Below are positions 36,540-48,389 of a stretch of DNA of 64,000 bases, in pieces (the stretch's first letter is position 1; every line of letters begins with the position of its first letter). This DNA is from Helianthus annuus (Eukaryota; Streptophyta; Magnoliopsida; Asterales; Asteraceae). Both the position numbers and the translations under genes were made by a program. The stretch covers positions 122,294,088 to 122,358,087 of the forward strand of contig NC_035433.2 in assembly GCF_002127325.2 (NCBI RefSeq). The letters run 5' to 3'. The notes under the pieces were generated by a model. That model saw only the letters and a list, made by a program, of their open reading frames with translations, had not been told where the DNA came from and did no database searches.

Positions 36540-39447
36540 AGTCTACCCCCCTTAAAGAGGTTTCGTCCTCGAAACCTTGCTTACATAGTTCATTGAGTTC
36601 TAAACTCAATGCGTTTGACTTGAGTAATCTCTTAAGCATTACTCATTCTTTAACCAATTGTTAGTATTACCAGAAAGATTATGGTAATGTCTTTTTGGTT
36701 ACAGAACCTCTTCGTACCTCATATGACATAATGTAACTTGAAATAACGTAATACCGTTATTTTTACTAGTTTAGTTAACTTACCGATTTCCATCGTTTTT
36801 AATATTATCGAACTCTTGGTGAATCCGTTACCTTGACCCGTTTAAAAGTCTTTAGTGAAATATTTCACTTTTAACAATAATTTCTTCTGTTTTCAGATTT
36901 ATTTATTCGGTTCAGTTATACCGAATCCACCGCTTACAAGCAAACCAATTTTTTTTATTGATTTGAATTACAGGCCTTAACCGGTCTTACTAACTAGACT
37001 TATTAGTCCCGTTACTTTTCACCGCTCGCTTGGTTATAACGTGATTTTACTTCGCATTATATTTCCTAACCGTGATCGTGTCACATCGTGTTTAGTTTGT
37101 ATCAACCTTTCATTTTCGAAAATATCACTTTTCGAATATATCGTCTTGCACCTACCCGTGTCAACACTTGAACCTTTCATGCTTACTATTTAAATTCCTA
37201 TCAGAATTTATATTGGTGACAACGTTATTTCTTACTAAAATCGAAGTTTTAGTTTTAGGATCCTTTCTTTAACTTTTGTCAATTATCCATACCATGATAT
37301 TGACAGTCCATAATTTATTCTTTTAAAATCTTAGTTTTATACGGGGAACCGTAACAAGTTCCCTTACCTCACACTATTGACCCGTAGGTCCCTTTACTTA
37401 GCCTCGTAGGCTATTTTCTTAGGCTTTCACCTCTTTGAGGCGAGGCCCTTATGATCCTTTTGCTTCAATTCATGACCCGTGGGTCATTTTGGCCCCGTAG
37501 ACCTTTTGCTCTAATTAATATCCCGTAGGTTATGATGATCCCGTAGATCATCTTTTATTCGAGTCTTCATTCAAATGTGTATACATTTATATATGCATAT
37601 GGCGTTAAGGCACCATGTTTTTGTTTAACATCATTTATTTTCGTCTTGATATTATCTTTGACCTTGACCGTAGTCTAAGGCTACATTCGTTTCTTTTCGG
37701 ACACATTTTCCGACTTTATGACCTCTCACGTCATTTATGCGTCGGTTTATCTTATGCTCACCATTATCCAGTTTACATACATTCGTGTTTGATTATGTCC
37801 CTTTGTCGGGCTCATTATTCTTTTGCTTTTAATGTTACTATTGTCCCGCTTGTGTTTACTCATGTCGTCCGGCATGATATTATATTCAACCCGTTCAACT
37901 TTAAAATAGTTGAACATAATTTATTCACAACTCTATTTACATTATCTTGTCACCTTTTAGTTATGACCCTAAAACCCAAGCCTTTTAACTTTCCATCCGA
38001 GTTCCCGTTTTTCGGTCTACGCATGTGTTTAATTCTTACCCATCAACCGGGTGTTTTACCGGAGTCGTTATTATTGCAACCCTCCCGGTATGCATTAAGA
38101 TCTCGCTTCATCTTTATATTCCGACTTTGTCCTCGAGTTTGGCGTTTTACAAAAACGACCCATTTAGAGACATATTCGCATTTCCCAGGTTCGAGTGTAA
38201 GTACACCCCCTCCCAGTGCATATCTTGATCATTCTACATGTTTATATTCTTCGGGTTCGAGTGTAAGTACACCCCTTCCCAATATATGTCTACATCATTT
38301 TACATGTTTCCATGTCTACATGTTTACATTCTTCGGGTTCGAGTGTAAGTACACCCCCTCCCAATATATGTCTACATCATTTTACATGTTTCCATGTCTA
38401 CATGTTTATATTCTTCGGGTTCGAGTGTAAGTACACCCCTTCCCAATATATGTCTACATCATTTTACATGTTTCCATGTCTACATGTTTATATTCTTCGG
38501 GTTCGAGTGTAAGTACACCCCTTCCCAATATATGTCTACATCATTTTACATGTTTGCATTTTACGGGTTCGAGTGTAAGTACACCCCTCCCGATACTTGT
38601 CTAAATCATTTTACAATATTTTACTTATCTGATTCATTTGGGTACTTTTTAATTTGTCCCATTCGCCCCGTTCTTACTACATCGGGTGTAAGCATGTCCA
38701 TTATGAAAAGTTCATGGTATCATGTGTTCACTACCTACTTGGCCAGAGCAGGCGATCAACACATGACATACATGACTTTTTTATAACTTTCACATCACGC
38801 CCCATGTAAGTAACACCTCTATTCATTTCTCTTGGAAACAATATCCCGGATAGGTATTCTATTCAGGTTTTTCCAAGTTTTCAATTTACATATGCAACTA
38901 TCAGTTTCTACGTATTTGTTGCATATTTCTATTCGTGCAATTAAAATAAAAAAAAATGTGCACCTGGTAATGCTTGCCCTGACAGGCTTCTCTTGCCATT
39001 AGCCTTGTTCGCGATCGTTACGCGATTTAGGTCCTTGGTGAGCATGTTCTACTTGTCGTACTTTGGACCGTTCCCCCGTCAAGTCCGCAATTTGTTAGAC
39101 TCCCGCTATCTTTAGATGCGAGTGTACTTCACTGAAACATTTACAAGAGTTAATTATATCAACTTCAATAATCACCCGTATTATAATACAAGGCTTTTTT
39201 TTCTATACGCGTCAACGCGCGTATTTTCGTCAACTATATAAATCATTTAAATTAGGGTAACGTGTATTACACGATAACCCTATGTGTTGTTTACAATACT
39301 TTAACACACTAAACCATTAACATACATGTACTTACCGGATTTGCGATCAAGCCTCGAACCGAACACCAATCTTTGTCAAGAGCATAAGGTTTAAGTCCAA
39401 GCATGGTTTTCCCCCACCATACTTGAATCTCTTAAACCAAGGCTCTG
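36540..39447 (-). other. Non-coding internal region of element C
   Basis: No protein match on either strand. Contains degenerate CCCGTAGGTC-like repeats at 37375-37560 and an 82-bp tandem array at 38186-38630. A truncated primer-binding region is at its right end: TCAGAGCC on the minus strand (39441-39448), the 3' part of a Met-tRNA-type site. The long plus-strand frames at 37615-38786 come from AT-rich and repeat sequence and run against the element. Confidence 0.75.
38186..38630. repeat. 82-bp tandem repeat, six units
   Basis: Units begin at 38186, 38252, 38334, 38416, 38498 and 38564, each with GGTTCGAGTGTAAGTACACC. Three are 82 bp; the first and fifth are 66 bp and lack a 16-bp CATGTTTCCATGTCTA-like segment. 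Adjacent full units are nearly identical. Confidence 0.88.
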
Positions 39448-39458
39448 AAAATTACGAG

Positions 39459-42400
39459 TAAACATGTATTTAAGGTTAAGTATCCTTAGAAAATTACGAG
39501 TAAATTAAAACTTTTACAATTCATAAGTTATTCTACAAAACGTGATTGAATTCGTTGTTTAAAATATACAACGTGGCAAAGTGCGGAAGCATGTAACTAT
39601 ATCGTGTTCGGTTCTTCGATGAGCTTGATCGTCGCTCGGCATCCAAAATGAACCTACATTTCATAAACATGAAATGATTTAGTCATACGGGGATTGAAAT
39701 AAATCCAAATAAATCCGGTAATGATAATGGAAGGAAAAAGAATCCCAACGTTAAACTCTTGATCACAAAACATGGATTTCCAACTGGCCTCCACCGTAAC
39801 TTATGGTGGCACCGTAAGTTACGGTGGCCCCTGGTGTGACATGCCCCTACCGTAAATCAGTAGGGGGCTGCCGTAAGGCCTTCAGCTCCACCGTAACTTA
39901 CGGTGACACCGTAAGTTACGGTGACCCCTGCATGCCAGCTTTCCTATTTTGCCGTTTATTGGCACGAAAACTTCCGTATCTTTCAAACCGCTTATCCGTT
40001 TGACCCACCGTTTCTTCCTACATGATTGTAATTTAACCCTTCATAATATGGAGTCAAAATCCAACATCCGAATTAACAAAATTTAAGACTTATAAGTCTT
40101 CGGCTTATTACCATTTTTACCAAATTTTGACCCGTTCGCGATTTTATCAAACAAACATGTTTACTTGATCTATAAACTCATGAAAGTCATAATTTCAATA
40201 TTTCCAATCAAATAAATCATAAATCATGGGTTTCTTACTTAGTTAGAACCCATTTACATTCAAGTGCTTATTTTGACCCGTTAAGGGTATTTAAGCACTT
40301 TAAAGCTTAAAGTCGCTTTCATTCATTTCTAGCGTTACATACAACATTCTTATCAAGTATTCTTCCACCACAACTATAATTGTGGTGGACTTAATGAGGT
40401 GATCTATATAATCCTAGTTTTTCTCGCCTGATTGCTAATTTACGACAAGCACTCGTATAGAGTTATTTGACCGAAGGTTTACATCTTTCGCTTCTTTCAC
40501 TTATTCCAATTATTTATTTGATCATAAAACTTGTTTCAAAACTACCTTTAAAGGTTGTTTATTCGAATTAGCCAACAAGGGCGTTTTAGTCAATTTTAGT
40601 CATTCTTTTACGACGAAGGACTATTAGTGCTTGTTTGAACCCCAAATCCGACCTTTTAACCATATTCTTGTTTAGAAACCAATATGTTTCTAAAACACCT
40701 TAATCATAACTCAATTTATTCTCTTTACCTAAAAGATAACCGAATATCCTATTTTAACCTTGTCTAACTGTTATAAAACTCCAAACTCTACATGGTGAGT
40801 TGTATTATTATACATACCTGGCTCGGATCAATATATTGACCCGTTTCAATACCTTTTCTTAGTGGCTGCTAAGTGATAGCGATGTAAGCATCCATGTGCT
40901 ATTTATTTCCTAAAATCATGCATCTTGACAACCCATTAGTCGATATTGTCAAAGGGTGATAATTTCACCTTTTGACCCGTTTGGCCGAATTGACCGATTA
41001 TATTAGCGAGATGATATTTATTACCACCTCATATATATATATATATGACTCGCTCCGATTTACACCATGCGGTCACTTACTTATAATTCCATTTCTTAAC
41101 ACTTTTTGGCCTACTATGGTTTACGTCATAAATTATATTTTTTTTTTTTGTAATACGACAAAAAGATATTCTGAAATATATGACTAGTGTAAGATATACT
41201 TACCTCGCATCCAAGCAACGTTTTCTTTTTGTACTAGCTCCGTTTGACCCGCTTCCTTTCCAAGCCTTCACCTAGCTTGTCAAGTAGCAAACGATCATCA
41301 TGATTCGTAAGTCGATTAGATTAGTCATCACCAATTATGACTATTCCACCTTACGTGTTTCATATAAAAATTATCATTCATTGTAATGTAAGTCTGTTTG
41401 ACTTTCAAAAGTCAAATGCCCAATAAGTATATAAAATGCGCATTCAAGTTTATCAACTAGTTTAGGCATTTTCTCTAATCACCCGGTAGGCGTTCTTTTA
41501 AGCCACCGTCTAACAAATCTTTTACCCGGTTCATTATATTTCCAATATCTCAACTAGTTCAAGTGATTATTAAATCTAACTTATTTATTTATTTTCGCAA
41601 GAACTAAGGTTTCTCATTTATAAGTGAAAACCCGTTTTATCATATCACTAGCATCCGTCCGAACACCTAAAAAAATCAAGTTCTACATATCAACTAGTAG
41701 ATATCATGATTTCAAACATCCATGTACATGAATAAAATCACCAACTTCACCATAACATAATTAACCCATTTCATGGCAACTATGAACATATACCTAAACT
41801 CATAATTTGTTCAAGTATCATTCCTAATTCTACCATCCATGATGTTTTCAAGCATGATTATCTCATTAGCTTCATCATATCATCAAAACCCACTTGCTAA
41901 TCTACTTGTTCATCATTTAGAAGTAACCTACATCAAGTATTTCATAATTTCATCATATCTAACGAAATTAGGCATACATAAACATCTAATTTCATCTTTG
42001 GTTCAAAATCCATTAGTTTATTCGCAAGTAACCTACTTGTATCGAATTTCAACTTTAACCAATCTAGGTTTTGTGACATACCTTATGATCCCCATGACTC
42101 GGTGATCGTTTTTATGCGTTCATGCAGTGATTTAGGGCTTGAATCGAGCTTCGATTTGATGATTTGTTGAGATTAGGGTTTGAGCTCCATGGGAGCTTTC
42201 TCCTGGCTCTCTGGTCGATCAAACACACCTTTGTGTGTGTGTTTTAATTTTTAATTTTTAATTTTTTTTTATAAATGTTTTCATTAAAACACTTTCCTAA
42301 TTACCCACCTTTAGCCCCTCATGATTTGGTTATTTATTAAGTAGGTTACAACCTACTTATTTTATGTCCACATTCCCCCTTATTAACTAGGCAAAACATT

Positions 42401-42622
42401 CCTAGTTAACTTAGCGGGTTCGGGAATATTTACGACTAAGTTTATTTTAGGTCCCGTTAACTCGGGCCTTTTATCCATTTTATTCCTTAAAAGCTTTTAT
42501 TCACTTTTTATTTAACATTAGGATTAGTTATTTAAATCCTAATATTTACCGGGTAAATTTCACCACTAATGGTACTTTACCTGTCTCTTAGTGCTAATGT
42601 GGTTTGATCACCAAACCCATTT
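39459..42622 (-). mobile_element. 5' LTR of element C
   Basis: About 3.16 kb; the full-length version of the LTR except at its edges. It lacks about 49 bp at its inner end (matching 34684-34732) and about 17 bp at its outer end. An AT dinucleotide run is at about 41030. The inner junction carries an 11-bp filler copied from nearby sequence (see findings). Confidence 0.82.
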
Positions 42623-43585
42623 AAGGATAACACAGGTAAGCTAGCTGAGCTGTACCTAAGGGAGATAGTTGCACATCATGGAGTGCCTATCTCGATTATA
42701 TCTGATAGAGATAGGAGATTTGTGTCAAGGATTTGACAACCTTTCCAAGAAGCATTTGGTTCACAGTTGAATTTGAGCACCACATTTCACCCACAGAAGG
42801 ACGAACAAAGTGAAAGAACGGTTCAGACGCTTGAAGATATGTTACGAGCTTGCATGATGGACCTTGGTGGCAGTTGGGACACTCACCTACCTTTGGTTGA
42901 GTTCTCCTATAATAACAGCTACCATACAAGCACTCAAGCTGCACTGTTTGAAGCTCTCTACGGACGAAAGTGTCGATCATCGTTATGCTGGGCAGATGCA
43001 GGCGATAGACAGCTAGTTGGTCCCGAATTGGTCCAAGAGAAAACAGATAAGATCATGCTGATCCGAGAGCGCATTAAGGCGGCTTGTGATCGACAAAAGA
43101 GCTATGCGGATCAACAAAGGAAACCTTTGGAATTTGAAGTGGGAGATATAGTTTTGTTAAAAGTCTCACCTTGGAAAGGTGTGGCACGCTTTGGGAAGCG
43201 TGGTAAGTTAAACCCACGATTTATTGGACCATTCAAAATCCTGGAAAGGATTGGTCCTGTAGCATACAAATTGGAACTACCAGCATAACTTAATAGTGTT
43301 CACGAGACATTCCATGTATCTAATCTAAAGAAGAGTCCAACACAAGAGACAGTGATCATACCTGCTGATGAAGTTCACATTGACGACACGCTCCACTTTA
43401 CCGAAGAACCCATTGAGGTTACTGATTGGAAAGTTAACAAAACTTTGAGGAGTAGTGTTAAGCTTGTTAAGGTTAAATGGAATGCACGTCATAGCCCAGA
43501 GTTTACTTGGGAGCGTGAGGACCGCATGAAAGCTAAATACCCGCATTTATTCCCCAACACCCCTGCAACTAGTAGTAAAGCTTAA
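42623..43585 (+). pseudogene. Element B integrase remainder and chromodomain
   Basis: Resumes after element C with [18 protein letters not shown]. The second catalytic Asp is in [10 protein letters not shown] and the Glu in EQSERTVQTLED (the usual DGQ is DEQ here). The GPF/Y module is [21 protein letters not shown] and the chromodomain tail is VKLVKVKWNARHSPEFTWERE. Breaks: TGA at 42734-42736 (a Trp position) and TAA at 43286-43288. It ends in TAA at 43583. A purine tract (43608-43620, AACAGGGGGAGAA) leads straight into the 3' LTR. Confidence 0.92.
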
Positions 43586-43620
43586 AATTTTGGGATGAAA
43601 TTTTCTTAACAGGGGGAGAA

Positions 43621-46600
43621 TGTGACAACTGCCAAAAATTCAGGTATCCGTACAATTAAATAACCATGATTAGTGCTTAATGACTGTGCTAAATTTACAA
43701 TTAATTGCTTTCTGATTACTGCCATAAACATACATGTGCATCATACATTGTTTAATGTCATAACAATATTGCATGAAAGCTTTATTGCCTCAAATGATGC
43801 ATTAAGTACAGTTAACACAGTTATCTGATAAATCAGGAAAATGCTGACATAACTCAACACATAGACAGACAGTACATTGAGACACAGAATGATCCAGAAA
43901 CCAAGTATTGCACTAGTATAGTGTGTAGGAAAGTAAGGATCACAAAACTGCCTTTCTAGTGATAATTTAAGTGCTGGAAAGTGCCTAAAACTCACCCAAA
44001 GTGCTGAATTCAGCAAAATTCAGCATTTTAACAATCTAATTTTATGCAGAAATATGGTTAAATGGTCCTGAATGCTTTCCTAAGTGTCGGGAATCAAAAG
44101 TGTCACAAAAAGGTACATAAAGCACACTAAACTGCAAAGTTTAGCACTTTAACAAACCGGTAACCAACCGAACAACCGGACACTATGCGAAACATCAAAT
44201 TTACACTAAAAGCACTGTTTTAACATTACCAAGCTAGTTATGGTCCCCGAACATCATAACATATCATAAATATCTAGTAACTAGAATAACTAACTAGATA
44301 CTTGGTTTTTAACCTTAAACTAACTAATTTAGTTTCACCCTAATCTACTACCCCCCCCCCATGTCTATGGCCCAACAAGGGACCCACTTGGTGGATTTGT
44401 TTCAATTTAATATTGGATATGGTTCCCCCTTTAATGACACATTATACAAGAGTTAGAATGTTGGAATGGTTATAAGAAGACACCTTAGGATCATAACTCA
44501 TTCTTACACACACTTGAAACACACACAAGCTCTTCTTCTTCCCCCTTGGAGCTCTCGGCCGAACCTCACCACACACACACACACACCATATTCAATCCTC
44601 CTACATATAACCCAAGCTCATACAAAGGTGTTAGAGATCATACAAAGAAGCTAGGAGCTTTCGGAAGACCAAAGACCTCTCTCATTTGCTTTTATCCATC
44701 TCATAACTTCTCTTGATCATCCCTAGCCTTGTGCTAGTGGTAAGAATCTTGATCTTGCTAGTTTACTTCTATTTTAAGTGGTTAAAAGAAGAATCATACT
44801 CATAACTTTGAAGAACACTAAGAATCACAATATGTAAACTTGAACATAAGCATGTTTAATGAAGAAACTAAGTTGTTTATGTGATGATTTTCTTGTTGAT
44901 TGTTGTTTGTTCATGTATATGATGTAGATCATCATATGATCTTGCTAGATCATGATTAAAAACATAATCTAGCAAGATGAGAGAATAGAAATGTTGTAGG
45001 ATGATAGATTATACACACATGAAGCATGAGCTTGAATGAACAAATGATTTTCTGGAAAAATAATGATCAAAGTGAGTAGTAACACTTGTAGATCTAAAGA
45101 TTTATAGATGATTTCTAAAGAAACCAAGTTAAAAATATAAGTCTTGCTAGATCTTGGTTCTTACATAAACAAACTTTATTTTTGGTGGTTAAACAAATGT
45201 AGAAACACTTGTGAAACAAGAAGAAATCATAAAGAAACATTTTTAGAAATGATGATCATAAGTTGTAAAGATCAATCTTCTTCAAGAATGAAGTTTTTAA
45301 AGAACTAATCACACTTTAAAGGATAACAATGCTTACTAATGACACTAGTAAATTACTACAAATTTTTACAAATATTCAAGTTAATGAAGTAGTAGATTAT
45401 GCATGATTTTGGCAAAATTGGTAAGTAAAGGTTGTTTATTATTGTTTATGGATTGATTGTGATGATTTTTTCAAAAGAAAATGATATGCTTGAAAGTATG
45501 GAAACCTCTATTTTAGGGGAAACTATTGCAAATTTTCTAAAAATTTAAACACTTAGAAAAATATTTCTAAACAAGTATTTACAAGTGTATTTCAAACCAT
45601 AAATTGTTACAAAAACTTTGCCATAATTTTTGGTTACAAAAATATAAATATTGGAGGTTGGTTTTTATAAATAAAAGTGACTAAATATGTATTTAGGAAA
45701 TATATATTTAGAAGACACCATGTGTGTGATTATTTGTATATTTTGTGTATTAGTTATATTATTTTAGGACATGAAATAATATAACACACCAAAATACCAA
45801 GAATTACAATACAAAATATTACCAAAATTCCAAAGAATAAATATACAAGTTTTACACAAAAATCTTGGTGAAACCGAACAAGGAATATAACTTACAAAAA
45901 TATTTCGGAAATTAATTCGCAAGTATGTTTTGGTAGATAATATTTTGGACACAAGGAAATGAAAATATGATTTTTACAATTACTACAAGAATATATCATA
46001 TTTTGACAAGAGAAATATATTTTTTTGGCATGTATGAATATATATATTTTTCTTGGAAATTTTAGTAGATGTATTATTTTTAAGAAATATATATTTTCTC
46101 ACACAAACACGAAATACAATATTTTGAGGTGAAAGATATATTTTCTCAAATAAATATGAAGAATATCATTTTTGGAGAAAAATGAGTATATATATATATA
46201 TTCCAAGATAGACATGGAAATATATTATTTTTGAAACTTATAAGAAAATACAAATATATTTTTTTTTAGTAAAGGGTTACCCCGGTTAAATTTTATACCA
46301 ACCAAAACCAAATAAAACAAGTGAAGGCAATGAACCTCTAGTTCTCAAGTATGACAGGCCATACTAGAAAAATACAAATATTTTTGCCAAAAGAAAAAGT
46401 ATAAATAATTTTTCTAAATAATATTTATTACAATATATATTTTGAAAATATATGTTGGTGGACTTTTATTAAAGATAATATTCCGAAAAATTAATACGAA
46501 ATTAAGTATAAGAATACTTAATGAATACAATAAAAATATGTATTCTCATACGTATAAATACACACCGAAATACGACCCTAATACATGGCAAAAATATACA

Positions 46601-47768
46601 AGTATAAGAATATAAATACAAATACACCCATCCTTGGGAAGGATATGCAAGTATAAATACTTGGGAAGTATTAAGTTAAATTAATTGTTTTAACAATTAT
46701 TCCAAAATCTTAATAAATATAATTTAAGTTAAAAGATTAATTATTATAACAAATAATGATATAGCTTGGAATAATATCGAAGACACAAAAGAAACGTAAC
46801 TCAAAGACATTAATACTAAGTCAAGGCATGACCCGCCCGTCTAATAGATCATAGTACATTGTAGGTAATCCTGTTTACCCGAAGAAGCTTGAGTTACGGT
46901 GATTGAAGACGCAAGACTATGAGTTCATGTCCCCCTTTTCTTTAAACTGTTTTGTTTTATAACTTCGGGGGTGAAGTACATGTTACAAAATGATTACAAA
47001 CAATTACAATTGGTATGGTTAGCTTTGGAAAGTACAGTAGATCATGTGAATGGGCAGGCCCAGTCCTAAGACCATTAGTCCTCGTGTTAGGACCGAGGGG
47101 CATGAGTGATAGATCTATTTGGGTGTAGCGAGCCCACACCCATGTGGACCAGGGTTGGCCCATGAGATGACTATGTCTTACAGCCGGAGGCCCGGTACAA
47201 AATCTGCTAGGTTTGAGCCTTCATACGCCGTTGCACGCATGTTAATGGCCTTGCAAACCATTAATCGATCTGTTTCCTTGTTTTGCTTTCATACCGGGAT
47301 TTACAAAACATACATACATACAATGTTATCAAAGGTTTATTCATACACACAAACAAACACATGAACTCGCTCAACTTTTGTTGATGTTTTCAAAATACAT
47401 GTATTTCATGGAATTAAAAGTGGATCTGGCGGGCGTTGGATGTTTCAAGTTGCGTTAAGAATAAAGGATGTCATCCGCTGTCTTAGGGTTTGGTTAGTGT
47501 GTCTTATTCCTGGACGAGACACATCTACCAAAGCCTAATTTTATTTAGAGTCTTTTGATGAGTCCTTAGGGAACTCTAAACAATTCGTATGGTTTGTAAA
47601 ACTTAAATTTGAAGTCTATGTTTAAACAATGATGTTCGTGATGTATTTAAACTTATCTAATGGATGACCATCTATGGTTTTTATCATATAGATGTTATTA
47701 TGATTGAATGCAATGATATTAAGAAAGTCACACCATAATCACGCTTCCGCAAAAGACAGGGTGTGACA
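43621..47768 (+). mobile_element. 3' LTR of chromovirus B
   Basis: 4148 bp, starting TGTGACAACTGCC and ending GGGTGTGACA. It differs from the 5' copy by substitutions, a shorter (TA)n run at about 46187, a roughly 30-bp extra segment near 45545 and a 111-bp retroposon (46258-46368). Confidence 0.9.
46258..46368 (-). mobile_element. Short poly(A) retroposon in the B 3' LTR
   Basis: A 111-bp insertion absent from the 5' LTR, flanked by a 13-bp direct repeat AAAATACAAATAT (46245-46257 and 46369-46381). On the minus strand it ends in an A-rich tail after GGGTAACCCTTTACT, like a plant LINE or SINE 3' end. GGTTCATTGCC near its middle resembles a pol III B box. A 5'-truncated LINE or small SINE are both possible. 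Confidence 0.75.
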
Positions 47769-48389
47769 GTACCAACTCTGGCCTCGCCAGAAGCGGTGCT
47801 TATCTCTCGCTATATTTGGGGACTAATTAGCGAAATTCGCGACATAGTCAAAGCTGCGAGACCTCGAACAATTGACGATGCGGTCGAATTGGCCAACACC
47901 TTGACTGACGGACTGGTGCGCACAAGAGAAGAAAATAGGAAAAAGGAATTGGCTCAGAAGATTACCCAGGGATTTCGTAGGGGTAATAATAGTAGTAACT
48001 TCAAGAAAAAGGGAACAGGGCAACCCTCCACCGCTCCATTTTGCAGTACCTGTAAAAGAAAGCATTTTGGGAAATGTAAAGGGTACTGTAATTTCTGCAA
48101 AATCCCGGGGCACCGTGAAGAGGAATGCAGGAAGAAATCCATGATCTGCTACAACTGCGGAGAAGCAGGGCACTTCAAGCCCGATTGCCCAAAATTGGTT
48201 AAGCCAGCTGACAACAAGGCCAAACCTGCCGAAGGATCTAATAAAAAGAATGCAAGAGCCTTCCAGCTGACTACACAAGAAGCAGATCTGATTCCGGATG
48301 TGATAGCTGGTACGTTTCTTGTATATGACGTTTACGCAAAAGTATTATTTGACTCTGGTGCAAACCAAAGTTTTATCAACCAAACTTAG
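47769..48389 (+). pseudogene. Element A gag C-terminus and start of protease
   Basis: Second half of A's Gag: TLASPEAVLISRYIWG, then a basic linker, a C-x2-C-x3-H-x3-C finger-like motif (CSTCKRKHFGKC), and two CCHC zinc knuckles (CNFCKIPGHREEEC, CYNCGEAGHFKPDC) that bind RNA. The protease active-site motif follows ([11 protein letters not shown]). A TAG at 48387-48389 ends the frame. Compared with relatives, a short deletion plus frameshift lies just after FINQT; the frame continues in +1. Confidence 0.92.

Larger units (their letters stand above)
34684..42622 (-). mobile_element. Element C: non-coding LTR element (LARD-like), Tekay-derived
   Basis: Minus-strand LTR element inside element B's integrase. 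The LTRs (34684-36539 and 39459-42622) differ at about 10 positions in 1.38 kb, so it is young. The 2.9-kb internal region has no coding capacity on the element strand but keeps a purine tract and the CGAGGACGAAAC motif typical of chromoviruses just upstream of the 3' LTR. It is therefore a large non-autonomous derivative that must have moved using enzymes from other elements. The left flank is TCAGG; the right LTR end and target duplication are lost. Confidence 0.85.
19320..47768 (+). mobile_element. Chromovirus B (nested in A; hosts Copia and element C)
   Basis: Ty3/Gypsy chromovirus with long LTRs (4.0-4.1 kb), 28.4 kb as it lies and about 15.1 kb without its own insertions. It sits in element A's gag. 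The flanks TTGCC (19315-19319) and GTACC (47769-47773) would be a 5-bp duplication that has diverged at two positions; removing one copy restores A's gag frame exactly. The order is LTR, primer-binding site, hairpin array, upstream ORF, gag with an intron, protease, RT, RNase H, integrase, chromodomain, LTR. Confidence 0.9.

Noticed and set aside
38186..38630. CRISPR-like look of the 82-bp array
   Set aside because: The whole unit repeats, with no unique spacers; it is a tandem duplication.
37615..38786. Long plus-strand open frames inside element C
   Set aside because: They run against the element, have no domain, and their repeated residues come straight from the 82-bp tandem repeat.
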